From Nemertoderma westbladi (taxonomy: Eukaryota > Xenacoelomorpha > Nemertodermatida > Nemertodermatidae): DNA of 64,000 nucleotides. The notes below the pieces were generated by a model. It was not told the DNA's origin, did no database searches, and was given only the letters and a program-made list of their open reading frames with translations. The stretch lies in assembly GCA_032718475.1 (NCBI GenBank), contig JAUCBJ010007616.1:1-64000 (forward strand). Reading direction: 5' to 3'. Position 1 is the first letter of the stretch, and every line of letters begins with the position of its first letter. This document shows, one piece after another, positions 45,438 to 56,044 of the stretch. Both the position numbers and the translations under genes were made by a program.

Positions 45438-45807
45438 GACTTTTTGGTGATGTGACGTACAAAACTATATTCATCATTTCAAATACCGGTAGGCCTATTG
45501 CTATTACATGTATCAAACGGTTACAATCGTGGATAAATCCGCTGCTACTTAAAGCTACTTAACAGTTGTAAGGAAAATAATCACAATTATTTACCGGTAT
45601 TATATTAAAGTTGAACAAATTAGACTTTTTGGTGATGTGACATACAAAGCTATATTCATCATTTCAAATACCGGTAGGCCTATTGCTATTACATGTATCA
45701 AACGGTTACAATCGTGGATAAATCCGCTGCTACTTAAAGCTACTTAACAGTTGTAAGGAAAATAATCACAATTAATTACCGGTATTATATTAAAGTTGAA
45801 CAAATTA
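45438..45807 (+). repeat. 185-bp tandem duplication upstream of the transposase
   Basis: 45438-45622 and 45623-45807 are near-identical (for example GATGTGACGTAC in the first, GATGTGACATAC in the second). The second copy ends two bases before the transposase ATG, so promoter and leader sequence is duplicated in tandem. Confidence 0.9.
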
Positions 45808-45809
45808 GA

Positions 45810-47981
45810 ATGGCATTGCGATCTAAAGCTAGTTTATGTGGTCATCCAACTGAACTGCCTTGTAATCAGCTACCAACTCTTGGTGATGTATTACGGCATT
45901 TTGAATATGTTCGGCTAAAAAAAAATGAAAGTCACCCGTCACGGCGTGAGCTGGCAGAAGCTGTAGCTCAGGATATTATAGCTCTTTATACTAAATCATC
46001 AATCCCTACAATAACAAAGGAAGGAATTATTTGGAAAATATTAAATGACAGTAATAAGATCCGTGATATTGATAAGGTTCCTCATCAGCGTAGATCAAAG
46101 CCATATTTCATTGATCGGGTAGAAGAATGTAATAGCCGTTTAATATGTATGTTCGATGTTTCTGGCGAACTGATTCCAGAAATTGAACGGCCATTTCTTG
46201 AAGATCAACGTGGAATGAGACGAATGTTCATCGGTGGTATTGACCGGAAAGAATCCTTAGCAATTCAGAAGCGTGTGGATCGGCAGCAGCAACTTATTGA
46301 GAGGGAGGAAAAAGAAGCGAAGCGTGTTAGTGAAATCCTTACTGATACAATGGCAGTCGATGATGGACTATCAAACCCCCAACCTGGAACTTCTGGGATA
46401 TCAAGTGGAAGCCAAATTACTGGTACCGGTACCCAGATAGCACGAGAGCATGTCCCTAGGAACTACAGCAAGTTCCCCCTGGTAGCCCGTGAAGCCGATA
46501 GATATGGATTATCAAATCGTGCTGTAGCAGCAGTAGTAACTGCCACTCTCCAGGATGCTACCTTGGATTTTAGTTCCAGTCAGATTGTTGATAAAAACAA
46601 GATTAGCCGTATTAGGGAGAAAAGGCGAGAGAATCTTGGTAACCTGGATCGATCATATAGTCCAATTCATGGGATTTATTTCGATGGTAGAAAAGATAGT
46701 ACACTAGTTAAAGATGAGCAATCACAAAATTTTGTCAAGCTTCGTGTTGAGGAACACTATGTTCTGGTGGAAGAACCTGTTGGTAAGTATTTAGGACATG
46801 TTTGTCCAAAGTCGGGAAAAGCTGTTGACATTGCAGGATCCTTCTTTGATTTCTTTGAGGCGAATAATTTGGATATAAGTGGTATACTTGTCATCGGGTG
46901 TGACGGAACAAATGTAAATACGGGTCGAGTTGGAGGCATAATTCGACTGATTGAAGAAGAGAAGATGTCACCAGTGCAATGGATGGTATGTCTTTTGCAT
47001 ATTAATGAGTTGCCACTCCGCCATATCTTTAGTCAGTTAGATGGTCCAACGGAAGGTCCAAGCTCCTTCAAAGGACCAATTGGCACTCAAATAAAAGGTT
47101 CCCTGATTGATAAACCAGTTGTTTCATATACTCCCATTCCTTCTCCCAACTTTCTGGTTCTAGATGAGAATGTAATAAATTCGCTCAGTGCAGATCAGAA
47201 GTATCTGTATCATATAACCTTAGCAATCTCTACAGGACAGTGCAGTGGTGACACCTCCATCTTAGAGCCTGGTAGAATGGCGCATTCACGATGGGTTACC
47301 ACTGCTAATCGTATTTGCCGACTATATGTGAGCGTTGACCACCCATCGAGAGAACTAGTGGATCTAACAACATTCATCTTATTGGTGTATTCTCCCATGT
47401 GGTTTCTGATAAAACGGGAGCATCACCTTCAGCAAGGGCCAAGCAATTTCTTCTCCCTTGTGAAGTGGAGCCGATATCTTACTGGAGTTCAGAAAGAAAC
47501 TGTGGATAAAGTATTAAAGCGGAACTGCTTTTTTGCTCACCCCGAGAATATATTACTTGCTATGGTATACGACCCCAGTCCTGTTATTCGTGAATTAGCT
47601 GTGCGACGCATTCTAAAGGCTCGGGAGAAACACAAGCTCGATTCTGTTCGTTGCTTCGTTACACCAGAACTTAACCTTGAAGCAGACGACTACACTAGTC
47701 TTGTGAAGTGGTGGGATCCAAATCTGACTGTGACTGAGCCGCCAATACTTTCAAATATATCGAATGAGATCCTCACACTACTTACCAATCAACCTGAACT
47801 CGTCCCATTACCAATTGGATATCCCTGTCATCAGCAGTTAGTTGAGCGTATGGTACGGGTTGTCACAGAGGCTTCTCAACAAGTCGTTGGTAAGGTTAAG
47901 AGAGATCAACTGATAAAGTCACGAATTGATGCCCGGGACCAAAGACCCAAATTTGACTCCAAGATCGATTACATTGTATAG
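45810..47981 (+). CDS. hAT-like transposase
   Basis: 723 residues, one exon, inside a complete element. Candidate catalytic RNase-H-fold residues: Asp292 in GIYFDGRKD and Asp365 in VIGCDGTNVNTG; Cys394 and His397 in CLLHINELPLRH match the hAT CxxH motif. HSRW at 492-495 corresponds to the hAT TRW box, and YPCHQQLVERMVRVVTEAS (671-689) resembles the C-terminal dimerisation segment, with Glu679 as the likely third acidic residue. There is no N-terminal BED zinc finger; residues 1-100 form an unfamiliar helical domain. I recognise this as a protein type widespread and unnamed in invertebrate genomes. It would cut and paste the surrounding element by binding its terminal repeats. Confidence 0.82.
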   Translation: MALRSKASLCGHPTELPCNQLPTLGDVLRHFEYVRLKKNESHPSRRELAEAVAQDIIALYTKSSIPTITKEGIIWKILNDSNKIRDIDKVPHQRRSKPYFIDRVEECNSRLICMFDVSGELIPEIERPFLEDQRGMRRMFIGGIDRKESLAIQKRVDRQQQLIEREEKEAKRVSEILTDTMAVDDGLSNPQPGTSGISSGSQITGTGTQIAREHVPRNYSKFPLVAREADRYGLSNRAVAAVVTATLQDATLDFSSSQIVDKNKISRIREKRRENLGNLDRSYSPIHGIYFDGRKDSTLVKDEQSQNFVKLRVEEHYVLVEEPVGKYLGHVCPKSGKAVDIAGSFFDFFEANNLDISGILVIGCDGTNVNTGRVGGIIRLIEEEKMSPVQWMVCLLHINELPLRHIFSQLDGPTEGPSSFKGPIGTQIKGSLIDKPVVSYTPIPSPNFLVLDENVINSLSADQKYLYHITLAISTGQCSGDTSILEPGRMAHSRWVTTANRICRLYVSVDHPSRELVDLTTFILLVYSPMWFLIKREHHLQQGPSNFFSLVKWSRYLTGVQKETVDKVLKRNCFFAHPENILLAMVYDPSPVIRELAVRRILKAREKHKLDSVRCFVTPELNLEADDYTSLVKWWDPNLTVTEPPILSNISNEILTLLTNQPELVPLPIGYPCHQQLVERMVRVVTEASQQVVGKVKRDQLIKSRIDARDQRPKFDSKIDYIV

Positions 47982-48531
47982 TTTTACAAATAACTAAAGA
48001 GCCCCGATAATTCAGTGATACTGGTACTGTCGTATTCACTGAAAGAAAGGATACATTTTTATAAATTGGGTTGTTACATAATTTCCATACACAACACAAT
48101 ATGCAGAAATTTGACTGAATACTCGAACTAACAGCATAAAGTGTTAGAGGTGGAAAGAAATAGTGGTAATTCATGAATGTTATCGAAAATATTAAGTTTA
48201 TTGTTTTTTTCAGGCTGTTTGTTTATTTACCAAATTGTGATACTTGGGGTCCCTCAAAAGTGATGTTGATGAAAGCAGGGATATAGTTTTAGTAGACAAG
48301 AAAACGAAATCTAAGCAGATTAACATATTATTTCTTTAAATTAGTCGATTATCTACCACTTACCCGTTATAAGGAAACGCCCGCTAGCCCCAATATGTGA
48401 CCAGTTGGAGGACCCCCAAGGGGTGATTCAATTTATTCAATTTTTGGTATTTTTTCATCTCACACCAAGCCTCCTCACTGGTACAACTTGTGGAGCAATT
48501 GCATAACTTTTACATTTTATGACCCACCCTA

Positions 48532-48539
48532 TTATACAG
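48532..48539. repeat. hAT target-site duplication, right (TTATACAG)
   Basis: Exact match to 45066-45073, directly after the right element end (GACCCACCCTA). Confidence 0.9.
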
Positions 48540-48659
48540 TAAGTAAATCAGTGATACCAATGGAAAACTGGTAGGTTGCTGGGGCAAACACATACAGTAT
48601 AAAAAATATATTAGATTCTACAATTTGCAGTAATCGTCGGAATTCTGCTTAACTTCATA

Positions 48660-48946
48660 ATGTGATAATTGAAAGTACCGACATACTGACTAATGGGGCT
48701 TGGTGGTATATAAATATAATAAATGGGTAAACACTAAAGACTTACACCCCTTAATCTAACAAAAAAAAAACATAGGATCAGGACATTAAGCCCTAAGTAG
48801 TACTTAGCCCTAAGGCCATCAAAAAAACGACACAAAATAAAACAAACAAAAACGACATAAACAAATATATTGAAACATATATATATATGTATTTATATAC
48901 CACCAAGCCCCATTAGTCAGTATGTCGGTACTTTCAATTATCACAT
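48660..48946. mobile_element. Foldback/MITE with perfect 55-bp arms
   Basis: The arms at about 48660-48716 and 48890-48946 are exact inverse copies (ATGTGATAATTGAAAGTACC at the left end). The 170-bp centre contains a 45-bp segment (AAACAAACAAAAACGACATA) that also occurs at 44680-44722, left of the hAT element. The right arm abuts the surviving MULE coding sequence, so the hairpin seems to have inserted in that ORF. Confidence 0.8.
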
Positions 48947-48949
48947 AAA

Positions 48950-49549
48950 TGGTTCAAACAGCTCTACACTATCCATGGCTATATTCGCAACGAACATGGA
49001 GTAGAATCCAAACCCTTAGTTGTCGGATTACTCAACAGCAAGAAAGAACTCGGTTATAACCTATTCTTTCAGAGCATTCGCAATCGTCTATTGGAAATCT
49101 TTCCTGTAATGGAACCATTGGCTGGAAAGCTAGGGTATTTTGATTAAGAGACTGGTGCACAAAATGCCCGGCTAGCTGCATTCCCATATAGTGCTGTGCA
49201 AGGTTGTCAATTTCATAATAGTCAGTGCATCATCAGACACTTATCTGAGAATGGTCTTCTAAAGGTTTATTGTCAGCATCCACCATATATTGGTCCCGAG
49301 TATCGTGAGATAAATCAATGGATTCGTCGTTTAACAGCATTACCAATGGCACCATATTGGCTAGTCAGACCGATCTGGGATAACTTTCTCCATACAGTTC
49401 CTGTAGTTAACGAAATGGATGTAGATCATCCAGAACATAGACTGAGAGTTGCTGTGAATACAAACCTGCTAGTTTTCGAGCAGTACTTCTGTACACAATG
49501 GATGAATGAAGAGAAGATTATCCTCACCAATCAGTTCAACAATAATTGA
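48950..49549 (+). pseudogene. MULE (Mutator-like) transposase remnant
   Basis: An open stretch interrupted by one in-frame TAA at 49145-49147. Recognisable MULE transposase segments are QLYTIHGYIRNE, the PLVVGLLNSKKE stretch, then after the stop FPYSAVQGCQFHNSQCI (the C/H-containing motif near the third catalytic residue) and INQWIRRLTALPMAPYW. The N-terminal half with the first catalytic acid is not found. It lies between a foldback hairpin and inverted GTTGCCGAAAC arrays. The single stop and missing half make it non-functional. Confidence 0.75.
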
Positions 49550-49857
49550 CCGCGCACTGATAACGATGCTGAAGTTGATGATTGATGATTAGTTCTAATT
49601 TTAGGTTAGTTTACTAAGTGTCACAAACGGAACATCACGGGTGAAAAAAATTCCACATTTATCAATCAGACCACAAAATTTTATTTTATATTATTTTATC
49701 ACTGCCATATGTGCAAACCGGCAATGTACACATATAAATGACCTAAAATTAACAACTCTGCCGTCAATAACTATAACTAACTTAAACATACTAACTCATC
49801 ATTTATAATTTTCTTACATAATGAGGGCAGTCACAGTTACATTACATACAAGGGTAT
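49550..49857. other. Spacer between the MULE remnant and the right array
   Basis: AT-rich, no gene. Probably the 3' non-coding part of the MULE-like element. Confidence 0.4.
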
Positions 49858-50045
49858 GTGACCTAGTTGCCGAAACGCAACTTCAGTTCGCCGAAATGCA
49901 ACTACGAGTTGCCGAAATGCAACTACGAGTTGCCGAAATGCAACTACGAGTTGCCGAAACACAACTATAGCAGTTTGTGAAACGTAATTGTTCAGTTGCC
50001 GAAACACGAATTCGAGTTGCCTAAACGTGACAGTTGCAGAAACGC
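49858..50045 (-). repeat. GTTGCCGAAACGCAAC short tandem array, right
   Basis: About nine units of 20 bp, inverse in orientation to the array at 44317-44560. The four units nearest its left end are almost identical (GAGTTGCCGAAATGCAACTAC). Confidence 0.75.
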
Positions 50046-50052
50046 GACGTAA

Positions 50053-50190
50053 CTGATGGAAGCCATGAGTAGTGGTGTGAGTAAAGCTGAAGGTAGCTGT
50101 ATGTGAGCAGTGGCGCGAGAAAAGGTGATGGAAGCTGTATGTGAGTAATGTATGTAATGGCATTATGGAAGCCATGCCGTGAGCAGAGGG
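50053..50190 (+). repeat. Degenerate GATGGAAGC minisatellite, right
   Basis: Three to four irregular units of GATGGAAGCCATGAGTAGTGG type, in the same orientation as the left array at 44050-44316. Confidence 0.65.
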
Positions 50191-50315
50191 ATAGCTCCGA
50201 AGTGATGCCGATAGCAGCAATGATGATACCAGTATGGGAAACAACGTTGACGATTGTTTTGCAGATGATAATCCAGTTTCCAGATTCCACCTCGGATTCT
50301 GTGAGTACTGTGACT

Positions 50316-50501
50316 CGGCCAAAGTACCATATCATGGGAAAGGTGAAGATTGGAACAAAGGTCAGGCCACAAACAAAATGGTGCAAAGTTTGCTTGTGTA
50401 CCAAACTTTGAAGAGATTCCTGGTACGAATGTCAAAGTTGCACTGACTGTCCGGGCCTTTGTATTGGAAAGTGCTTTGCAGAATATCACGATAATATGTA
50501 A
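50316..50501 (+). pseudogene. piggyBac transposase C-terminal zinc-finger remnant
   Basis: The frame shows CKVC near 50382, then an in-frame TGA at 50409-50411, then WYECQSCTDCPGLCIGKCF and AEYH before the stop at 50499-50501. The spacing of Cys pairs with a final CF..YH is that of the cysteine-rich domain closing piggyBac transposases. No upstream catalytic domain was recognised, and the internal stop makes it dead. An AATAAA follows about 20 bp later. Confidence 0.5.
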
Positions 50502-50503
50502 TG

Positions 50504-52508
50504 GTTGTTTTGATAATGAATAAAGATAAACAATGTAAACCTTTTTGTTTAAAAATTTCAAAATTGAACATTAGTTATAAATTTTTTACTAATAAACTAG
50601 ATCATTTATTTCCTGGATGATTAGATTAAACTTTCAATATCAACGTTTTATCATCTGTGGTTTGCCAATGATACGAGTCCTATTTTATTAAAAATAAAAC
50701 TATTAATATATTACTAATATTTTTACTTATTACATTACATTTTAATTACAAAGTTATTATAATATTATTTCAATTCCTGAAACGAATCGGAATCTAATTT
50801 AATAGGAACATTCAATTCCGGAAGTCTGGACAATCCAATTCCAGCAGTCTGGATATTCCGATTCTGGAAGTCTGGACATCCAGATGTCTGGATGTCTAGA
50901 ACCGACCGAAATTATGTACTAATGTGCTTGCATAATTAGGCACCTTGTTGCAAACGAATTTGGTCCATTATGGTACAGGTAACCATGGATAACAACAATA
51001 TTTGTTGACGCCCTACTTAACCCCTATTAGTTAAAAGCGCTTTTAAAAATTTAAAATAACGCTATTAGCTTAATACGATTGCTTGACACCCTTTTAACCT
51101 AAATGAGGCCTGTTAGGCTGAAACGTACGTATAGCGCTGGTTAAACCTCTGGTGACCCGCTTTCTCATTTTTTACACTTCTGAACAAATCCATTTACATT
51201 ACATCATTAATTACACGTTCGTGGGGCCTTCGCGCAGCACGAGGCCCAGTTATGAGATACAAATTAAAATTGAGCGACTGTATCACAAAATCAGGTTTTG
51301 AAAAATTTACCCACACCACCAATCAATCAAAGAAAGTTATTTTCAATCGCACGTTCAATATGCAAAGCCAGGTGGTTTATAGGAATATAATAAACGCAGT
51401 ACTCGTTTTCATTATAAGCCTCATTGCGTTCGTCCTGTTTTGTATTTAAATATATTTCTTAAACGCAGGCTAGGACGTTCTTTATAATAATAATAACTAG
51501 GGATGCGATCAATATGTGAAGCCAGGTGGTTTATATAATAATTTAGTCAACGCAGTACTCGTCTTCATTATATGCCTCGTTGCGCTCGTCGCTTGTCCTG
51601 TTTTGTTATAAAATATTTTTCCTAAACGCAGACTGACAATCTTTATACAGTTATAACTATGCGAAGTTTCGAAACTGTGCGAGTAACTGTTGATACATCT
51701 ATGTATGTGGAGATGTGTGATACAACGCCAACGCATCGTATGCTGATGTAGTAATATGGGTATTGAAATAATATTAAATTAATGTACACTCTTAAAGCTG
51801 CAGCGAAAAAATGTAGCTAATTTCCTAGGTTACATATAAAATAATAATATTATTTTTAAGAACATTAATTTTACTACTTTGCAAAAATTCAATTAAAAAA
51901 TAACCAGACATATACATTGTGGAATAAACTATTTCAGAAGCCTACACAACAGCCATGCCATGGATTGTATTTATGTTATTATATCTGTCATTTACCTGAG
52001 ATAGCAATACAACACTTATAGTAGAGTCAATACAGGAAGGATGTTTGGATGTTGGATTTCAAGAATGATGTCTGGGCTGGAATAGCAATACTGGTTGCCT
52101 ATTACAGTACAATTCCTCTCTGGTTAGTCTACAGCCACAACTCCAAGCCAGCTAGCTCCACACCAGCAGAGACTTGACCAATAATCATTCCCAGCAACTA
52201 GCTGCTTTACACACACATCCTTCCATCGTACCAGCATGTTAGCCAATAAATGAGCAGTATTTAATGAGAATCAATTTTTTATGACGTTTTAATTACTTTA
52301 GATCAATTAAAGACACAATTAATAAAGCAAATCACTTGAACTAATTAAAAACTATAATAGAATGGCGTATGTGGATTACATCTGTATAATTTTTAAGTAT
52401 AATTATTTAAATCTTATACTGTAAAACAATTAATTTCCTTTAAAAGGCAGGTTGAAAATGGTGTTTTTACCGTAATCAACTTAATTAACTAATTAACTGC
52501 TATTATCT
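50504..52508. other. Gene-free spacer with repeat families
   Basis: No gene is supported. At 50815-50900 short units of GGAAGTCTGGACATCC repeat. 51150-51300 matches the family at 36160-36720. A diverged tandem pair with AGCCAGGTGGTTTATA and AACGCAGTACTCGT lies at about 51357-51475 and 51508-51635. Confidence 0.5.
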
Positions 52509-52775
52509 TAGCTTCTCGAAGGCCACACGGAAATTCTACTTGGAAAATTTCTAAACTTTTGCCAAACAACATGTGTACCAAGTTTGGATAGATTTCATCA
52601 AAGATTGGCTGAGTTATTAACGTTTAAAATTGGACGCGACAGAACGACAGAACGACAGGTTGATTAATGGTACCACTACGCTAAGGCTCACTCACTTCGT
52701 GGCTCGCCCCACAGAACGACAGGTTGATTAATGGTACCACTACGCTAAGGCTCACTTACTTCGTGGCTCGCCCCA
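52509..52775 (+). repeat. Dispersed repeat family G, copy 2, with 64-bp tandem tail
   Basis: 52509-52655 matches 37663-37815. It is followed by two 64-bp units ending CACTTCGTGGCTCGCCCCAC. The same ending occurs, inverted, at 58011 at the end of another foldback, linking the two families. Confidence 0.7.
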
Positions 52776-53092
52776 CAGTTGCAACAGCTCATCTCCAATT
52801 TTTTTAACCCAAAAGAGCTTATCGTATGTTAAAAGCGCTTTTAGTAAGATAAGTATTTTCTATGGAGCCACTAATAGGGGTTAAAAGTTACTTCGAAGCA
52901 CCTTTTAGTTGCTATTAAAGGCAATAACAATAATGTATTATAGATTTTTGTACAATAACTTCATTAATATCTAGTCATTTTTTGTGGTCACATTAGTTCT
53001 TGAACAATGAATATATCTATATTTATTACCCTGATATTTTGTTATTTTTCCGGTTATTTTAACCCGAGGAACAGGAACTTTTCTGTTCCGAC

Positions 53093-53412
53093 CAATATTT
53101 GCATTTGGTTGTGAAATAGCTGAGATATGAGCGTTCAAAAGTTTCATGGTTTTGCACCTGCGCGAGGCTATTTTATTCTATTAAATAAAAACACTATATT
53201 CTAGAACATTTTGTTTATGTATGAATAGCTACATAATAGTACGTTTAAAGAAGCATTGCATTGTTGCCCAGCTACGTATGGGATAAACAAAATGTTCCAG
53301 AATATGATGTATTTATTAAATAGAATAAATGCGCGTGCAGGGGAAGCAAATACATGCAACTTTCGAATGCCCATATCTCGGCTATTTCTCTACCAAATTC
53401 AAATGTTTTTAC
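53093..53412. repeat. Imperfect foldback, arms of about 130 bp
   Basis: Left arm about 53093-53225 and right arm about 53270-53412 are inversely similar: GAAATAGCTGAGATATGAGC faces the inverse of GCCCATATCTCGGCTATTTC, and TCTAGAACATTTTGTTTATG faces the inverse of GATAAACAAAATGTTCCAGA. Arms differ at many positions, so it is old. Confidence 0.7.
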
Positions 53413-53657
53413 ATTTTTGGAATCCTTGCACGACTAGCTTTAAATTAGTACTAACAAATCATAATAAGGCTGAAGAATAAATGTGGTGTGACTGGTGCAA
53501 TTTCAAAACACTATTGTCGAGACACTATTTTCAAAAGCTTGTAGCTAAAGAATGAAAGCGAAAATAAAAATTCTGGCTCACCCAGTAAGGAGGAGGGAGG
53601 TGAAACTAACTCTGTTTCAAATTCCATGCAATCTCATTAAGATTTGCAGACTAATTT

Positions 53658-53736
53658 GGGGGGGGGGGGGGGGGGGTCCATATACCAGAATAACGACACT
53701 ATACCTGGAATATAGTGTCGTTATTCTGGTATATGG
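53658..53736. repeat. G tract followed by a perfect 26-bp hairpin
   Basis: A G tract at about 53658-53676 is followed by an exact inverted repeat, 53678-53703 and 53711-53736 (CCATATACCAGAATAACGAC and on), with a 7-base loop. Confidence 0.9.
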
Positions 53737-55600
53737 TGTATATAGACGCGGGGGTGGAAAAGGAAGTATATCACTATAAATTAAATTATAAATTATATAT
53801 ATTTTTCCTCAATATTTATTGAGTGATTTCGAGAAACACATTTTTGTTAAAAAGGAAAACTAAAATAAGATCTGGAGGGTCTCATTTCCACTGTCCGAGT
53901 TCGCTCGACCTCGTGGTGATGGTAGGAACCATATAAAGTGATGACATAATACAATCATCAAAAATCTGCCTTTTAAATATTCGCTGAAACAATTTTATGT
54001 AAGTAGTGTAATTTAAACAGTTGACACCCCCCCCCCCCCCATCTTCTGTAAATGGAGTCCAAATATATATAGATGTACATTGTTTCACAATAATACCCCA
54101 ATAGACAATCAAGTTGTGGACAGTATTACTGCTTCATCCATCAATAATAAAATAACTGATATCCCTACGAAACCATCATTGTTTACGACAGATTTAACTC
54201 ATGAATATATTAATGATTTCTTAGCACTCTTATTAATATATATATATATAAAGAAAACATTATACTCAATGGTGGCCCATGGTCAACCCCAATATAAGTG
54301 AATTTTACAGCATGAATATTACAGCAGTGGATAAAGTAGATTTGGTACTGGATTACAGTGCACTATGAATAACAACATTATTTTTCCATAACCCATGGAA
54401 CATGTTTAAATAGAATATTAGCTTATCCCTCTGGACCCATATATGCCATAATATATGCCCTATAAACTACAAAAACAACAAATAACATTCATTTTTCTAA
54501 ATATAGCTAAATCAATACGTAACCACAATATCTGTCCTATTCAATCTACTATTATCTACTATACGTTATAGCATACTTTTTGTATTTTAATTCGTAACAA
54601 TGAGTAGTCGTGTGCTATGGCAAATCACTTAAGGTGGCTCAACATGAAAAATAAATGTAAAAATGAATTTTTTTTATTATTGATTCTAAACCACAATGTA
54701 ATGGAGATTCCGAATATGTAAGTTATATTCAATGAATGTCACTCTGCCAAAAGTTATGAGGTCGTTTGCGAAAGTTGTCCGAACACACCCGCCCCTAAAA
54801 AATATCACCACCATGTCTATTTTTGGCTTCATAAGAATTTTGTTGCAAAAGAGATGTTATTTCCATACTTTTCAAAGTAGAGGGAAATTCAAAGTTGAAT
54901 TTACAGTCTTTCTAATACATCTGGTAAGCCTATTGCAGCACACTGCTGACACTGCGGATTTAGGCCTATTTAATCTGACATTGAGCTCGGCTGGTGTGCT
55001 GCTGTAGTTTTATTAATTTATAATTGTATAATAAAAAATATGGTGCGCCTAATACCAAGAGAATGCCTCGCGCAGTACAAGCATATACAAACGTCATAAA
55101 TTTATCTGGAATCAACATGTGAAGAAGCAGGATGACAAACCCGAGCAAGTAAGTAAAAATAGGTATATTTCCGGTTTGGTAATCATTGAAGGTGCAATAG
55201 GGCTGCTCATGATCAAGTTAGTTTGTGAATAATGTAGTGTATTGTCTGTATTAGTGGATTTATATCTGTTATCAAGTAAGATACAGCCATATTATTATTA
55301 TTATTAATATTATTATTGACGTGTCCACCAGTAGGTGGATATGACAATAATAATTTATCCCAAAAAACCCAAAATATAGATGGCCTCAAACCCAATTTAA
55401 ACTATCATACAGGTTATGCTTAGATAACACTTTTAGCACATATGTTATATTATTTACATATTCACAAGAAAATACTACTTATTATGAGTATTGCTACTTT
55501 TTTTTTATAGATGTTCAAATTTTTGATAGCTGAACCAACAAATAGTGCGAACAGATCAACTGAGGTATGTGGATCCACCCAATCCCAAAGATATGAATAC
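53737..55600. other. Gene-free AT-rich spacer
   Basis: No gene is supported. It contains a C tract at 54026-54040, a TATATATATA run near 54236, and a TTATTA microsatellite at 55292-55318. Short reading frames here show no domain. Confidence 0.5.
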
Positions 55601-55604
55601 TCCA

Positions 55605-56035
55605 CCATCAACCTTCCATATCATTGATCTGTTCATACTCAAATAAAGCACTAGATAAATCTGCAATTTGTAAAACTTGCAAACGGAATGATAGTATTTC
55701 TGTCAACACTGTTCCTTCACCTACCAGTAGTGGATTCTGTGAGACGTTTGAACTTAGATGTAGATATTGCTATCCTCATAGAATTGCCCCTGAGTCAGTT
55801 AGTTCATCTAACTAATCCGAACCATTCACATTCAAGGTTGTTTGAGTTTAACTTGCCTATGATGTATGGATTTAGATGTGTTGGACTTGGGCTGGAGCCT
55901 GCCAAAATATTTGCAGCAGTTTCAGGCTTACCTCTTCCACCATCAAATATAATATCGTATAATATGGCTATTGAAAGTGCAGGGAAGATTGAAACATTTC
56001 CGCTTTCCGCATTTCCGCATTCCCGCTTTCCTTCA
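55605..56035 (+). pseudogene. Degenerate Mutator-like (PF20700-type) transposase fragment
   Basis: Two overlapping frames preserve pieces of a recurrent transposon protein: HIIDLFILK and CKTCKRNDSI with a GFCETFELRCRYC block in different frames, then FEFNLPMMYGFRCVGLGLEP, followed by FAAVSGLPLPPSNIISYN. In the family I know, a zinc-ribbon-like segment precedes an F-E-x-N-x-R-x-V-x-G-x-R-x-I-G-x-G motif and a MPPP motif, which matches this order. Frameshifts between the pieces make it non-functional. The family assignment is from memory of the motif only. Confidence 0.5.
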
Positions 56036-56044
56036 TGTCGTTAA

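Larger units (their letters stand above)
45074..48531 (+). mobile_element. Complete hAT-superfamily DNA transposon (3458 bp)
   Basis: Terminal inverted repeats begin TAGGGTGGGTCATAAAATG at both ends, are identical for the first 50 bp, carry roughly eight mismatches over the first 150 bp, and remain alignable with gaps to about 200 bp (45074-45265 against 48330-48531). Perfect 8-bp duplications TTATACAG flank it. TAGGG ends and 8-bp duplications are hAT hallmarks. It holds one intact transposase ORF. Nothing inside it is visibly broken, so it is a candidate autonomous and recent copy. Confidence 0.92.
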
